Part shown: piece by piece, positions 1 through 11,105 of the stretch | Position numbering within the stretch: the first letter of the stretch is position 1 | Layout: each line of letters opens with the position of its first letter | From: Eremomyces bilateralis CBS 781.70 | Lineage: Eukaryota; Ascomycota; Dothideomycetes; Eremomycetales; Eremomycetaceae | Assembly (NCBI RefSeq): GCF_010015585.1 | Contig: NW_022985067.1 | Coordinates: 2,041,419-2,105,418 of the forward strand | Length of the DNA: 64,000 nucleotides | Reading direction: 5' to 3' | Position numbers and translations under genes: made by a program | The notes under the pieces: generated by a model | Database searches by the model: none | The model's input: only the letters and a program-made list of their open reading frames with translations | Told to the model about the DNA's origin: nothing

Positions 1-145
1 ATCCCTCCGTCCAAGTCCTTCCCTCCATAGCCCTCGACTGAGTCGACTCTAGTCTCTACACATCGTATCGCCGAAGTGGCGCCACATCCATCCGATCCTC
101 ACGCCTTCTTCTCCCAACTTCTGATCTCCTCACGCCACCTCCACT

Positions 146-1495
146 ATGCCTGTGTCTTCGTCCTACATGACGGGCAATCCTATAGAGATGCCTTACCAGT
201 ACATGCCTCGCGATGAGGAGCGAGGTACCAGGCCAAATAATAAGCGGTCACAGTCACAGTCGCATTCACAATCAAACCCCAACCTGAACGCCGATTCCCC
301 GGGCAACTTCGCCTGGCAACAGGTAGACGACATCTTCACCTATCCTCTCTTCGACGAACTCGATTTTAACGGCGACAATATCCTTCACACGCCGAATTTG
401 TTCTTAGACGCCATGTCGCAGACCATTCCAGATCCACCGGCACCGTTGCCATTATCTACCTCGATGGATCCGTTCCAGTCAAGTACGGAGCAGAACACTC
501 CCTCCACATCTGTATCTCTCGTGTCCGGAGAGGGACCCATGGCCCAGCTGATCCTCGACGATTTCCCCGAAGATATGTTGAACGGTTCGATATCGAAGCA
601 TTCTCCTCACTACCGTGTCTCCCCGCATCAACGGTTCTCGAACGGCCCTCTTGATGCCGACGAGAGAGAGGTCGCGATCATGCCCTCGGTGGAGAGGGAA
701 GATGCCGAAGGCCAACGATCAAACGCCGATCTCAAAAGGTCCCGGGGTGAACAACCAGATTCACGATCAGCGTGTTGGACGTCGCCGTTATGCCCTAATC
801 ATACAAAACAAGGGACTCCCCCAGATCCCTCGACGTGTGGAGCCGCCTGCGCGCCATTTCTTTTTGGTGAGATTCCCGAGTCGAACGAAGACCCCATTCT
901 CTTCCGCGATCCCAACGAACTCACATCACAAACCATTCCTCTCCGTGAAGCGACCACCGGCAAAGGCGACGGGTCGGTCAAACGAGAATCGGGGGAGACA
1001 CAATCCCCTGATAATCCCGCCTTAGCAACAAATCCAGACGTTCCCGTTCCATCCACCCAGGCCACGTCCAAGTCCAAAAAGCGAGTCCCGCATAATCAAG
1101 TCGAGCGAAAATACCGAGAATCATTAAACACACAGCTCGAAGCCCTGAAAAATGTCGTTCCATCTTTGAATCCGTCGTCCTATTCAGCCACCGCGGATCC
1201 CACGGGGTTCATCAACGCCAGTCGCATCGCCAATGGCTTGCTTCCTTGCGACGCCGGAGACATTGAGGATCTGGCATCAACCAACAAGCCTAGCAAGGCG
1301 GTAATCCTCGCAAGCGCGACGTCGTACATCAAACAGGTCGAAAGGGAAAAGTCTAAACTAGCGGAGGAGAACGAGAAACTGAAGGCCAGAATCAAAGCGC
1401 TACAAGCCTTGGTGAAGTGTGATGATTGCAGTCTGATGCGTTATGTCATGGATCTGAAGATACAACCTGGCGCAAGAGGGCCGGTGAATGGCTGA
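146..1495 (+). CDS. bHLH-leucine zipper transcription factor, SREBP-like
   Basis: Single-exon ORF of 449 residues. A basic helix-loop-helix begins near residue 313: the basic part reads HNQVERKYRE, with the His/Glu/Arg that contact an E-box. The Tyr following ERK takes the place of the Arg usual in this family, and this substitution marks SREBP-type bHLH proteins. The loop is long (about 40 residues); helix 2 (SKAVILASATSYIKQVE) runs into a short leucine zipper, residues about 385-425. The N-terminal 300 residues are low complexity (Ser/Gln/Pro), typical of an activation region. No transmembrane pair follows the bHLH, so this is not a membrane-tethered SREBP but a soluble nuclear factor. The ATG at 146 is the first one and is preceded by a pyrimidine-rich leader. 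The DNA-binding family assignment is firm; target genes are unknown. Confidence 0.88.
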   Translation: MPVSSSYMTGNPIEMPYQYMPRDEERGTRPNNKRSQSQSHSQSNPNLNADSPGNFAWQQVDDIFTYPLFDELDFNGDNILHTPNLFLDAMSQTIPDPPAPLPLSTSMDPFQSSTEQNTPSTSVSLVSGEGPMAQLILDDFPEDMLNGSISKHSPHYRVSPHQRFSNGPLDADEREVAIMPSVEREDAEGQRSNADLKRSRGEQPDSRSACWTSPLCPNHTKQGTPPDPSTCGAACAPFLFGEIPESNEDPILFRDPNELTSQTIPLREATTGKGDGSVKRESGETQSPDNPALATNPDVPVPSTQATSKSKKRVPHNQVERKYRESLNTQLEALKNVVPSLNPSSYSATADPTGFINASRIANGLLPCDAGDIEDLASTNKPSKAVILASATSYIKQVEREKSKLAEENEKLKARIKALQALVKCDDCSLMRYVMDLKIQPGARGPVNG

Positions 1496-1533
1496 CGTTT
1501 CATGAGTGGGGTGGTCAATTTTCCTATGGGGAT

Positions 1534-3110
1534 CTATTCATCCTTTAGCACCGAGTTTTTGCGGCGGATCTCATGTACATTCATATGCATGTCAACCCAG
1601 AAATCCCTCCCTCTCCAGTTCACACTTGCGCCTCCGTAGGCTGCCCAAAGCCATATTGGAAAGGCCAATGTTTCACGCCCGACCCAAGCGAGGAACCACT
1701 CAGCAAAGGATCGGTCCTGTCCCTGAACAAATAGGGACGTTTCCGCATTCCATTCCAAGCTTGCGCCCGAATGTAAGAGTTTGTATTGATTGTAATCGAC
1801 GAGAGCCCACAGCAGGACACTCATCAACCAGAATGTGGCGAAAGCGGTCCATGTCGGCGCGATACCCAGCGTAGATTGGAACCAAGGTAACGTTGTGATA
1901 GCGAACGCTCCATATGCCGAGCAGAGAAAGCTCTCCGTCCCGGGCTCAGCCAATGTAGCAAGGGTGACGGTGTACTTTCGTACTCGAAGCCATCGCACAC
2001 GTCGTGCAAAGTATTCCGACACGCTCATGCGGGACATGGGCTGGATTGCCAGGTCACCAAAACAAAGTGCATGCTGCCCCCACGGGACCGCATGATCGTG
2101 ATCATCGGAATCGAGCAGATTCGGCGGTACAGGTGACTTCCAGAGGAGATCTCCAATCATGTGGTCCTCGCAGATATTACGGGAGAAGTAGTCGATGCCC
2201 TGGTTCTTGGTCAGGGCATTGAGGTGAGAACGACGGAACATGTTGGATTTCCCCACGATACAGGGAGCGATGGAGACCGTATTGATGGCTGTATAGAATT
2301 TGGCATGGGAAGTGGCCAGGAACATCTCTTCGAGGCGGCCGCCTTTGGTTTTGAACCAATCCTTGCAGGACCCGAATCGTGTAAATCGCGAGCAAGAGGT
2401 GCTTTCCCTGGAGTCGCGTGACTTGGGGTCCCGTTGACATTCCGATTGTTCGCTGGTCTCGACATCTACCACAAGGGGTAGTTGATGGACAAATTTGTAC
2501 TTCCGCCGTCCGCCAGTGCCGCACAATGTATCGACCATTCGGCCAGCGACACCTGGACCTACCCACACATTGCAGTCAATGACCCAGACGATGTCACCTT
2601 TCGCTTCCCGATATGCTCTACTCATGTTGCGTATCTTCGGGTTTGGTCCGAGGCGTTGGCCTTTGCATCCTTGAAGTTCGGCATCCTCTTCCTCCACCAA
2701 CAACGCCGTGTCAAACTCCGGAAAGGCGCGGATGAGCTCCTGAAGAATCGGAAAGGATGGATCTTCTTTGGATTCGACGCAGAAGCATATAGTGAGGCTA
2801 TTCCGTGGGTAGGTCTGACGGAAGGTCGATGCAAGGCAGGAATAAAGTTTCGGTTCGTATCCTTTGACAGGACGGATGATGGTGATGTGAGGGGGTTGCG
2901 GAGGTTGCGGAGGCCGCGGAGGTCGCGGAACATTGGTCTGGATGCATCGCGGTGGTTTGGGGCGTCTTGAATAATGCCTCTGCCTATTTCACGTTAGAGT
3001 GCCCGGTAGAGTAATAGCTTCTCTGCATACAGTTGGACGAAACCTATGGTACATATAAGGGCCACCACAATGTACCAAAGCAGGCATATGACAGCGATGA
3101 TGATGAGCAT
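1534..3110 (-). CDS. Ceramide glucosyltransferase (GT21), two exons
   Basis: UDP-glucose:ceramide glucosyltransferase, making glucosylceramide on Golgi/ER membranes. Exon 1 (3110-3031) encodes an N-terminal membrane anchor (MLIIIAVICLLWYIVVALI); intron 3030-2984 (47 nt, donor GTATGC, branch CTAAC, acceptor TAG); exon 2 (2983-1534). The spliced product is 509 residues. Family signatures follow in order: HITIIRPVKGYEP, NPKIRNM, the D2 motif VIDCNVWVG, the acceptor-site segment SHAKFYTAINTV and APCIVGKSNMFRRSHL, the D3 motif CEDHMIGD and the (R)xxRW motif RRVRWLRVRK. C-terminal hydrophobic helices follow. The start was chosen because exon 1 supplies the membrane anchor and splices in frame; a longer internal ORF begins only at a TTG. 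The gene ends close to the convergent bHLH gene (39 bp). Confidence 0.92.
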
Positions 3111-3553
3111 TTGAGGCACATGCCAAGCAGGAACGAACCTCTTGGGGGCCAAGGATTAGATTAACATGGGGGTATCGACCGGTTACGATTGTATCAGTTC
3201 ATGCGAGGACTCCGTACGGACAAATGACGATAATACTGTAACTTGGAGACACCAATGACCAAAATTGGGGGCGAGATATACCCACTTTCCCATGGATGTA
3301 GAGGGGAAAAACCGTCCAATCAAAACGCATTATGCTTGACGACCAGGATTGACCCACCAGCATTATGTACGTACTATTTACCAGACTCTGCTCGAAGAGG
3401 CAATTCTTCAGCGGGCGATAATTTTATTAAAATGACCTTGAAAGCTTGCGCTGCTTGTACTGCTCTATGTCTCTATGAATGTAACTTGAAATTCCACTTG
3501 AAATGGCCTCCCCGTTTTGAGATCTTATACACAGCATGATCGAGCTGGCAACC

Positions 3554-5560
3554 TTACCAGAAACCACGAAGACCGCGGGGCCTTGCTGGACTTGTTACAT
3601 TATGCGACCATGTCTCCGTTCCATCAATGAATAGTCGATAGGATAGTAAACTCTGCCGAATATCGTCCGTCTGCCGAATCTCCACGGCGCCAAACTTCGA
3701 GTTTCCGTCTGGCAGGTATGCGAGAGCTACATCTTCTTGGTCCTGCTGGCTATACGTTCGTATAGGAAGATAGAACTGACTCAAGGGTCCGGTGCTGAAT
3801 TCAGTGACCGTGACATTCGGTCCCCATCGATCGTTCTCGTCTGGAGGATCGAATCGAGTTGCGGCGAATTCATGACGATCTCCGCTCAGGACAACGACGC
3901 CATCGCCGTTCTGCACCGCATCCCACATTGCTTCTAGGATGACCTTTCTCTCGGAGAGATATCCTCCCCACGTATCTTCGAATCCGAATCGCCAGTTCTT
4001 GGTGAAAGGGACGCTGCTGATGACGATCTTCCATCGCACACCTGAAGGGAGAGGCGTTTTCAACCATTTCAGCAGGTCTTGGCGTTGACCCGACCCTAGC
4101 ATGGTTTTCTCAGATATCGGGGCAGATTTATCCAAAAATTCGACGGAGCGGTATCGTCGCGTGTCCATGAGGAAGATGCTTGTAGGACCTTGAGTAAAAT
4201 GCGTGTAAGTCGTGTCTCCCGTGTTGGGATGTAACGGAGGAGGATTCGGAGCGATGTGGTAGTGCATAAAAGGATCGACGGCGGCGTCATATACTCCAGT
4301 AGTATTCATATCCCAGTCGTTCGCAATTTCATGGTCATCGAGCACATGAATCCAAGGCATATCGACCGGAGGAAAATAGTCCAAAGTCATTCCTGCACTG
4401 GCTGCGGGCCAATCGGGAGACGCGTAGACTTGACGATATGCCCGGCGGTAGTGCGAGATTGAGGATCCGTGGCGGATGGGGACATCGATGTAAATGAAAT
4501 CCCCAAGGAACAGCATAAATTGTGCTCCAAGGGTCGGCATCCATTCGGCGAGATGCTTTAAGCCACCGATGCTGAGTGAGTTCGCAAAAGGAAAATAGGG
4601 GAATCGAGGAATGATGCAACTGCTATGTAGGAACGTAAACCGATCGCCGCCGCCACGAGCAGGGTGGGACGGGATCCTTCCAACGGGCGGCGCCGTCACG
4701 AAGTAGCCGGAATGATTGTTCGACCAGGCATATTGATAGAGGGTATCGGGTAGCAGCCTATGAATCGTCAACGTCGAGGTGTAATCCGTGGCATTACTCA
4801 ACCAATCAATTTGCCCTCCAGCCTTCCACGCCGAATCTATTGGCAGTGTTAATGCACTCTTGATTCCCGCGCTCTCGGCTTGACGGTACGATAGGAAAAT
4901 CGGCAACTTCGACAACTCTGGCTCTCGGACCAAAACCTTAGCGCTAGAGTCCGAGACGAAGCCAACTCGAGCAAAAGAGAGATCATGAGCTTCATGAAAA
5001 ATCGCTGCCGTATAGACCATATCCAAAGTCATCAGCACCAGGCAAAAGTTGATTGCGGCGGTTACAATGGACAGGACTCGTGAGGATGGGCTTGGAGTAC
5101 CCCAGACAAGAGTTGAAAAGAAACGAGACGGCTTGGGTTGGACGACCATAGTCTCCTGAACGTTCAGCTCTTCAGATGTTCCACCAACTGTGCCCGCAAG
5201 GAGGGCAACATCTTCCTGGTTCTGATGTTCAACTCCTTCTTTGACCACGATCTCGACCTCATCGGCGAGAATATTGTAAGGGGATGTCCTCCATAAAGCG
5301 TGAACAAATGAAGTAAAATAGATTGCAGCCGACGTCAATACGAGAGGAGGAAAATGCTAGAAAATAAGCTGGTGTCGATGATCCTCCATGCTAGAGACTT
5401 ACATGACCAGGAATCTGCGTGCGGAAGAGAGATCGGCTTAGCCAAAGCGAACCAGACTATGACAAGTTCCAAAATAACTCACCCATCTTAAGAAAAGGTA
5501 CGCAAACCCTCGAAGCGATGTGGATGATATTCCGGCTATCGTCCGGGAGCTGACTGGCAT
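3554..5560 (-). CDS. PhoD-like metallophosphatase, membrane-anchored, with a 12-nt microexon
   Basis: Three exons: 5560-5483, 5414-5403 (only 12 nt, coding IPGH) and 5356-3554, giving 630 residues. Introns are 5482-5415 (GTGAGT...GCAG) and 5402-5357 (GTAAGT...CTAG). The N-terminus carries membrane segments (FAYLFLRW, then LVLTSAAIYFTSFVHALW, and a third around VLSIVTAAINFCLVLMTLDMVY). The PhoD phosphodiesterase/phosphatase core carries metal ligands in FLGDFIYID, the DDHE of VLDDHEIANDWD and LSGDRHEFAATR. Fungal relatives are membrane-bound PhoD-like proteins of about this length; their substrate is generally not known. Without the microexon the reading frame still holds but the conserved join between the first two hydrophobic stretches is lost, which is why I include it. 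Confidence 0.87.
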
Positions 5561-6000
5561 ATTGACAACTCGACAGTCCAAAGGAAATGCGCGATCAATG
5601 AAGAGAAGCCACGTTTCATATAATAGACGCAATTACTGACTGGATCCTTGATAGTCACTCTACATATCAAAAGAATGAAATCCGGAGTACCTGTAATAGC
5701 CAAATAAAATTGGCGGACAAATTGTTGTTCATCCTTCGTTCTGGTTGATGATATTGGATCATAGATGTGCTTGCAGCTCTGACGTCGATCTGAAGCTATT
5801 TTGCACATTGGTTCCAAAAGTCCGCTGTACTGAGACCCTTCCTCAAGACAGCTTCGTGATACATCATCAACCAGGAAGAGGATACCAATATACTCAGTAT
5901 TTACTTCGAATTCTTCGAAGGACCATCGTGTTTGATCGTCGCAACACCAACCGAATTGAATCCTCTCCGTTTGAGGAACACAGGGACATACGCAACAAGA

Positions 6001-6839
6001 ATGATGTCCGATATGTCGGCGGGGGATCCTTTCCTCCAGGTCCAAGCGTGAGTCGTTACGTTTCCAATTCCCATCAAACCATTCATGCTAACGGAAACAG
6101 AGATGTCCTCACGCTATTGCATACCACCCGCTCCCTCTTCTCTTCCTACCTTCGTATTCGCTCCTCAGCATCCTCTTCCAATTCTCCCGAACTCTCCGAA
6201 GCACGAACGGAACTCGAGTCGACTCTTCAGGATTTGAGCGCCGACCTCCGTGATCTGGTCGAGAGCGTGAAGGCGATCGAGAGCGATCCATATAGATATG
6301 GTCTGGAAATCGATGAGGTCGAGCGCCGGAGGCGGTTGGTTGAAGAAGTTGGAGGAGAGGTCGAAGATATGCATGAGGAGCTGAAAAAGACCGTTCAAGA
6401 AGTTGAGCAAAATAACCAGAGTCATGGCGGAAGGAACTTGGACATGCTTCCGGATCCTGATGAATTCGATGAACCGGACCAATATGCAGCTTTCGAGCAA
6501 GAGCGACAAATGGAGTTGATGCATGAGCAGGATCAAGCCTTGGATGGCGTCTTCAAAACCGTCGGCAACCTCCGATCTCAGGCAGATACCATGGGTCGGG
6601 AAATTGAAGAGCAGGACGAACTTTTGAAGGACGTTGATGTGGTTGCTGACCGTGTCGGTGGGAAACTTCAGAGTGGTATCAAGAAAATCGGACAAGTCAT
6701 CAAAAAGAACGAAGGCAAGTTGATTGATCGGTCTTCATATTATAGAGCTGATTGCGATTTAGATCCATTATCGAGCTGCTGTATTGCAGTCCTCATCTTC
6801 GTCCTAATCCTGTTACTTGTCCTTTTACTCGTGCTATGA
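6001..6839 (+). CDS. TLG1: t-SNARE TLG1 (syntaxin-6/10 type)
   Basis: Endosome/trans-Golgi t-SNARE. Exons 6001-6047, 6101-6714 and 6763-6839; 245 residues. The N-terminal syntaxin-6 three-helix domain begins DPFLQVQADVLTLLHTTRS. The Qc SNARE heptads cover DQALDGVFKTVGNLRSQADTM to GIKKIGQVIKKNE, and a C-terminal membrane anchor (CCIAVLIFVLILLLVLLLVL) ends the protein. Intron 1 (6048-6100) has a GTGAGT donor and GCTAAC branch. Intron 2 (6715-6762) starts with GCAAGT, a GC-AG intron, and joins KKNE to the membrane anchor as in relatives. It is 48 nt with no in-frame stop, so its retention would insert 16 residues between SNARE motif and anchor. ATG 6001 is one of three nearby in-frame ATGs (6001, 6004, 6013). 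Confidence 0.9.
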
Positions 6840-7506
6840 GTCCAACCACTACGGTTGAGCCATACGATCACTTCCCACGGCACTTTCACTTTCGATTCAT
6901 TACACATCAGCCTGCTGACCTCATCTACAAACTTACCAGGTTAGACGAACTAAACGGCTGTCTTGTGATGCTCAGGCCTGGCATTACTTGAACTTACTTT
7001 GAGTTTCATCCAGCGCAAGCTTGACAATACTTCCATATTCAGGACATTCTCTGCATCACACTTTACATCTGAATGAAAACGAAGAAGTTGTACTGGACTT
7101 TCGTATAGGTATGTCTATCCCTCAGTTCCCTGGTGCCTGAGTCCGTGGTTTACTGGACTCGAAGTTCTCCACACGACTCATCTTTCAATTCTACAAATTC
7201 TCACTGAAAGAGCACAGCAGATCGCGATGACTTCACCAACCAATCAATCGAATAGTATCAAAATGACGGCGATTCCCGACAATCATGCGATGGGAAATGA
7301 GGTAGGGGACAACGAGATGGTCGTATCAAACGCAGCTGGCGTAGATCTGAAGCTCGTCCCAAGCCGCAAGACGTTCGTGACCTCCGAAGTCATCAATACT
7401 AATTACCCCACAACGCGTCCTCAGCACGAATCACGCGCAATTCCAATTCGCAGCTAAAAACCAATTACACTGTGATTCTTCACCTCTACGATCTGAACTT
7501 TGCGCG
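6840..7506. other. Intergenic, TLG1 to AT-hook gene
   Basis: No gene recognised. A 76-residue ORF (7227-7457) has no family features and ends before the AT-hook gene. The stretch probably contains the 3' end of TLG1 and the promoter of the next gene. Confidence 0.5.
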
Positions 7507-7911
7507 ATGGACTCAAAGCGCGATTCCAACTCGCCAAATCCGATGGAGAGCTCTCTCGCACTGGCCACGGTTTCGAAGTCAGGACCCGAACGGGGACGGC
7601 CCAAGGGCTCCAAGAACAAGTTACATGGACTTAATCCATCTCGTCGAAGTGCGCGCATCGCCACCTTGGAGCCCCGCCCCACGGCGCAACGACAGGCTTC
7701 TCAAAGCGCGAAGGCAAAGGCAAAGAGTTCTCGCTCGGCCACCGCTGCGACGCGGAAGCAACACGGTCCTCTTTCAAAGGTCACGAAAACTACTGCCAAC
7801 CCTAGCAAGAAGAGGGGTCGTGGGCGTCCTGCCGGTTCGAAAACAAAAGTGAAAAATTCATTATGCGAGTACAGGACCCCGGAAAGTGCAGCTACATTCG
7901 CTGACGTTTGA
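7507..7911 (+). CDS. Small AT-hook protein
   Basis: Single-exon ORF of 134 residues, strongly basic and Ser/Ala/Lys rich. Two AT-hook minor-groove binding motifs are visible: ERGRPKGSKNK (about residues 28-38) and KRGRGRPAGSKTK (about 102-114), each with the GRP core flanked by basic residues. Between them lies a Lys/Ala/Ser linker resembling histone H1 tails or HMGA proteins. There is no other domain. AT-hook proteins bind AT-rich DNA and act in chromatin or transcription; the particular role is not deducible. The gene sits at the border of the conserved block, just before an AT-rich region and the transposon island. It could be missing an upstream exon. Confidence 0.6.
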   Translation: MDSKRDSNSPNPMESSLALATVSKSGPERGRPKGSKNKLHGLNPSRRSARIATLEPRPTAQRQASQSAKAKAKSSRSATAATRKQHGPLSKVTKTTANPSKKRGRGRPAGSKTKVKNSLCEYRTPESAATFADV

Positions 7912-8756
7912 AGTGGCCTTTGGAAGGTTGGGATGTAGATGGAAGGTTGTCTTTCGGGGGAATGTACTGCACCAAATCCGTTCCCGTGAATCGCAACGGA
8001 AGTTTGGTCGGATATTCACGCCTGGGTTTCAACTTTGAGTCTTCCGCAGTCTGAAATGGGGATTGCACTTGGTTCTGCTGCTTGATTAAGGCTAGGGGCC
8101 AGGCGTTTTGGTCATATTCAGTGTGGACGATGGGATATTATTAGGATTTGGCCCGTTTCTTTTCAGAAAACCGAGTCATCATCCACAATACTGAAAGTAT
8201 GTTAGAGCGAAAGAATAATATTGAAAGATTACACCGTCATAATCAACATGATGCTCTTCGTTTAAATATTGGGCTCTGCGTATATCAGTCGTGATCTTAT
8301 TTTATCTGGGATGGATTTGATTCCTCCTGCCCGTTTCGCTTAAAATCATTCCGTCCTACCACCGCTAACTCTGGTAACTCAGCATTTCAACTCAGGTCTG
8401 GCTAATGTTAAGAATGCTGATACCTTCTCTATTATTCTTCTACTAGTGGTAGCTATGCTCTCATGGTCACTGATAAACGAGAGATTATTTTCAGGGATAA
8501 GGCACTAATAGAAGCGCATCATCGAACCATGAAATTAAGGAATAGAATATATTTTATGCGTTCTGGTTTTGATCAATTTTTAATGTATTTCTTATTCTCT
8601 ATTATTGACCCTGTTTTACCTTTTGGGTTTTGATGCGTAGAGTCTGAGTGATTGTGTATATAGTAGGAGATTCATTAAGTCAGTCAACGGACCCAGTTTC
8701 TGTGCACCCCCACCACAACTCCAATAGGACACAAAGACGAATGGATTTTGCGGAAT
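7912..8756. other. AT-rich intergenic region
   Basis: No coding signal. A/T-rich, increasingly so towards the transposon relic that follows; no recognisable repeat. Confidence 0.5.
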
Positions 8757-9331
8757 TTAGCCACCACCATATATTTTTCTAAAACTGTAGTTGAAATTGT
8801 GGATAGAGTGGCTTAAACGTTGCCCTCTGCAATTATCAAGACTTTTCCTCCGGGTTAATTTGGAGGCGTTTTGCAGCCTTTTGTTCCCTCTCCCTAGCTG
8901 CCTCCTGAGCCGCAACAATCTGATCAATCTGAACCCGTTTCCTTTTCTTGCCTGCAGGCCCACCTAAGTCTGCAATTGTATTTTCAGCCCTTTTGAAGTT
9001 CGGCTTTGAGTCGAGCGATTTCCGTGTTCTTCTCTGCCAGCGCCTTTGCGACCTTCCCCTGAAACCTCCTGAAGTCCCGGCCCCCCATTTCGTCTAATTT
9101 GGCATCGTATATATCTTTGGGGCCTTTGGGCGTACGGAATGCATAAGTATACTGGGGCTCTGGAGTAATATGACGTTGTATTTGATGGTTCTCGTTTAAT
9201 TAGGTGCTATTTAATACTTTGTCTGGGTTGAACGGAACCATTCCAGTTCCACGGAAGCCGGCACGAATATTGTACGAATTCAAAGCTTCTTTTCGGGATT
9301 TAGAGTATATAGATATAAAATTATGCTTTTT
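8757..9331 (-). pseudogene. pogo-like transposase, C-terminal part, cut by assembly gap
   Basis: On the minus strand the sequence next to the gap reads KKHNFISIYSKSRKEALNSY then NIRAGFRGTGMVPFNP, the conserved end of the DDE domain of fungal pogo/Fot-type transposases. It is followed by a degraded coiled-coil tail (AEKNTEIARLKAEL and a basic KKRKRVQ patch). The same segment occurs at 46640-47200 in another copy (NIRAGFRGTGMVPFNP again), with matching outer ends containing AAACTGGG. The catalytic part is presumably inside the Ns. The tail is broken by stops. Long ORFs running through the Ns are artefacts. Confidence 0.75.
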
Positions 9332-10241
9332 NNNNNNNNNNNNNNNNNNNNNNNNNNNNNNNNNNNNNNNNNNNNNNNNNNNNNNNNNNNNNNNNNNNNN
9401 NNNNNNNNNNNNNNNNNNNNNNNNNNNNNNNNNNNNNNNNNNNNNNNNNNNNNNNNNNNNNNNNNNNNNNNNNNNNNNNNNNNNNNNNNNNNNNNNNNNN
9501 NNNNNNNNNNNNNNNNNNNNNNNNNNNNNNNNNNNNNNNNNNNNNNNNNNNNNNNNNNNNNNNNNNNNNNNNNNNNNNNNNNNNNNNNNNNNNNNNNNNN
9601 NNNNNNNNNNNNNNNNNNNNNNNNNNNNNNNNNNNNNNNNNNNNNNNNNNNNNNNNNNNNNNNNNNNNNNNNNNNNNNNNNNNNNNNNNNNNNNNNNNNN
9701 NNNNNNNNNNNNNNNNNNNNNNNNNNNNNNNNNNNNNNNNNNNNNNNNNNNNNNNNNNNNNNNNNNNNNNNNNNNNNNNNNNNNNNNNNNNNNNNNNNNN
9801 NNNNNNNNNNNNNNNNNNNNNNNNNNNNNNNNNNNNNNNNNNNNNNNNNNNNNNNNNNNNNNNNNNNNNNNNNNNNNNNNNNNNNNNNNNNNNNNNNNNN
9901 NNNNNNNNNNNNNNNNNNNNNNNNNNNNNNNNNNNNNNNNNNNNNNNNNNNNNNNNNNNNNNNNNNNNNNNNNNNNNNNNNNNNNNNNNNNNNNNNNNNN
10001 NNNNNNNNNNNNNNNNNNNNNNNNNNNNNNNNNNNNNNNNNNNNNNNNNNNNNNNNNNNNNNNNNNNNNNNNNNNNNNNNNNNNNNNNNNNNNNNNNNNN
10101 NNNNNNNNNNNNNNNNNNNNNNNNNNNNNNNNNNNNNNNNNNNNNNNNNNNNNNNNNNNNNNNNNNNNNNNNNNNNNNNNNNNNNNNNNNNNNNNNNNNN
10201 NNNNNNNNNNNNNNNNNNNNNNNNNNNNNNNNNNNNNNNNN
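9332..10241. other. Assembly gap (910 Ns)
   Basis: Run of N. It begins inside a pogo-like transposase copy, so it is most likely a repeat-induced scaffold gap. Confidence 0.99.
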
Positions 10242-10814
10242 GTAAGCTCGTGTCGTTGTGGTATTAACAGGTTCCGATAGAGGGGCCTTAACAAGCGCTC
10301 CCGTTGCGAAGAGGCCCTCCGGCCTTAACAGAGTTCACCTAGATTTATACAAGTTAGCCTTAACGAGTTTTTGGAATTAGGATTGTTCCAAACCCTCGCT
10401 ACACGCAGCTCATTGCTCACGCGTAACGCCAGAGTAGGCGAGCCCGAGGGTGTCCTGTTAGAGGCCTAAGACGCGTCCTCATCCACCTGATAATAAGTCA
10501 GGCTTCCGGATCCAGCTGCGAGCTAGATAGACCCCTATCGGATGGTTTTAATCTCCCATTTTTATCCCTCAAGAGGCCTCCCTTGATGAAAGGACACCGT
10601 GTCTAAGCGGAGGCAGTAAACACAGTCGTGCTGGTGTTGGTGGTATGGGGATACCACGCCCAACGCTTACGACCTGCACGCGTAACGCGCGCGTCTCTCT
10701 CATCGCCACTGCACTTAGCCATCGATAGAGAACTCTTCCCCATCAATGTTTCCACCCGCGGCGACGTGGACGCGTGCAGTTGGACTTCGCGGGCGATGAA
10801 GATAACTTAAATAC
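10242..10814. other. Unassigned repeat-like sequence after the gap
   Basis: No ORF with family features. The stretch shows GC-rich patches and short ACGCGTAACGC-like motifs twice. It probably belongs to a mobile element, but the type cannot be told. Confidence 0.35.
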
Positions 10815-10918
10815 ATAGGAGAAGACTGAAGAGTCCTGATTAGACCTAGCCCAGGGGTAGGGGGCAGTGAAAGGAATGTTAGGTGGCAGTAGAAACCAAC
10901 AGGGGAATCTTGCGACAG
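10815..10918 (+). repeat. Dispersed repeat A, copy 1
   Basis: About 104 bp sharing blocks such as GAGTCCTGATTAG, CTAGCCCAG, GGCAGT, GTAGAAACCAA and TCTTGCGA with copies at 13051-13154 and 53149-53247, all in the same orientation. It does not encode a recognised protein. Confidence 0.75.
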
Positions 10919-11105
10919 GGAGGGCGGAGGGAGGAAAATGCCTGAGCTAAGCGCCACCAAGTCACAGCTATAGAGTACCGATAGAGCGATAGTTACCACG
11001 GACGCTTTACTGCAAAAGACTTAACACTGCGCGATGTCTTCGCCAGTAACCAGCCACCACGAAGACCTTCAGATAAGTGGCATACTCAAGCATTCCAAAT
11101 CTGTG
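10919..11105. other. Spacer between repeat A and the Tc1/mariner element
   Basis: Non-coding; nothing recognised. Confidence 0.4.

Noticed and set aside
7227-7457. 76-residue ORF as first exon of the AT-hook gene
   Set aside because: It ends in a stop, has no suitable donor into 7507, and shows no domain.
9200-10294. ORFs of 314-364 codons on both strands across 9332-10241
   Set aside because: They consist mainly of Ns; only the short C-terminal transposase piece at 9200-9331 is real.
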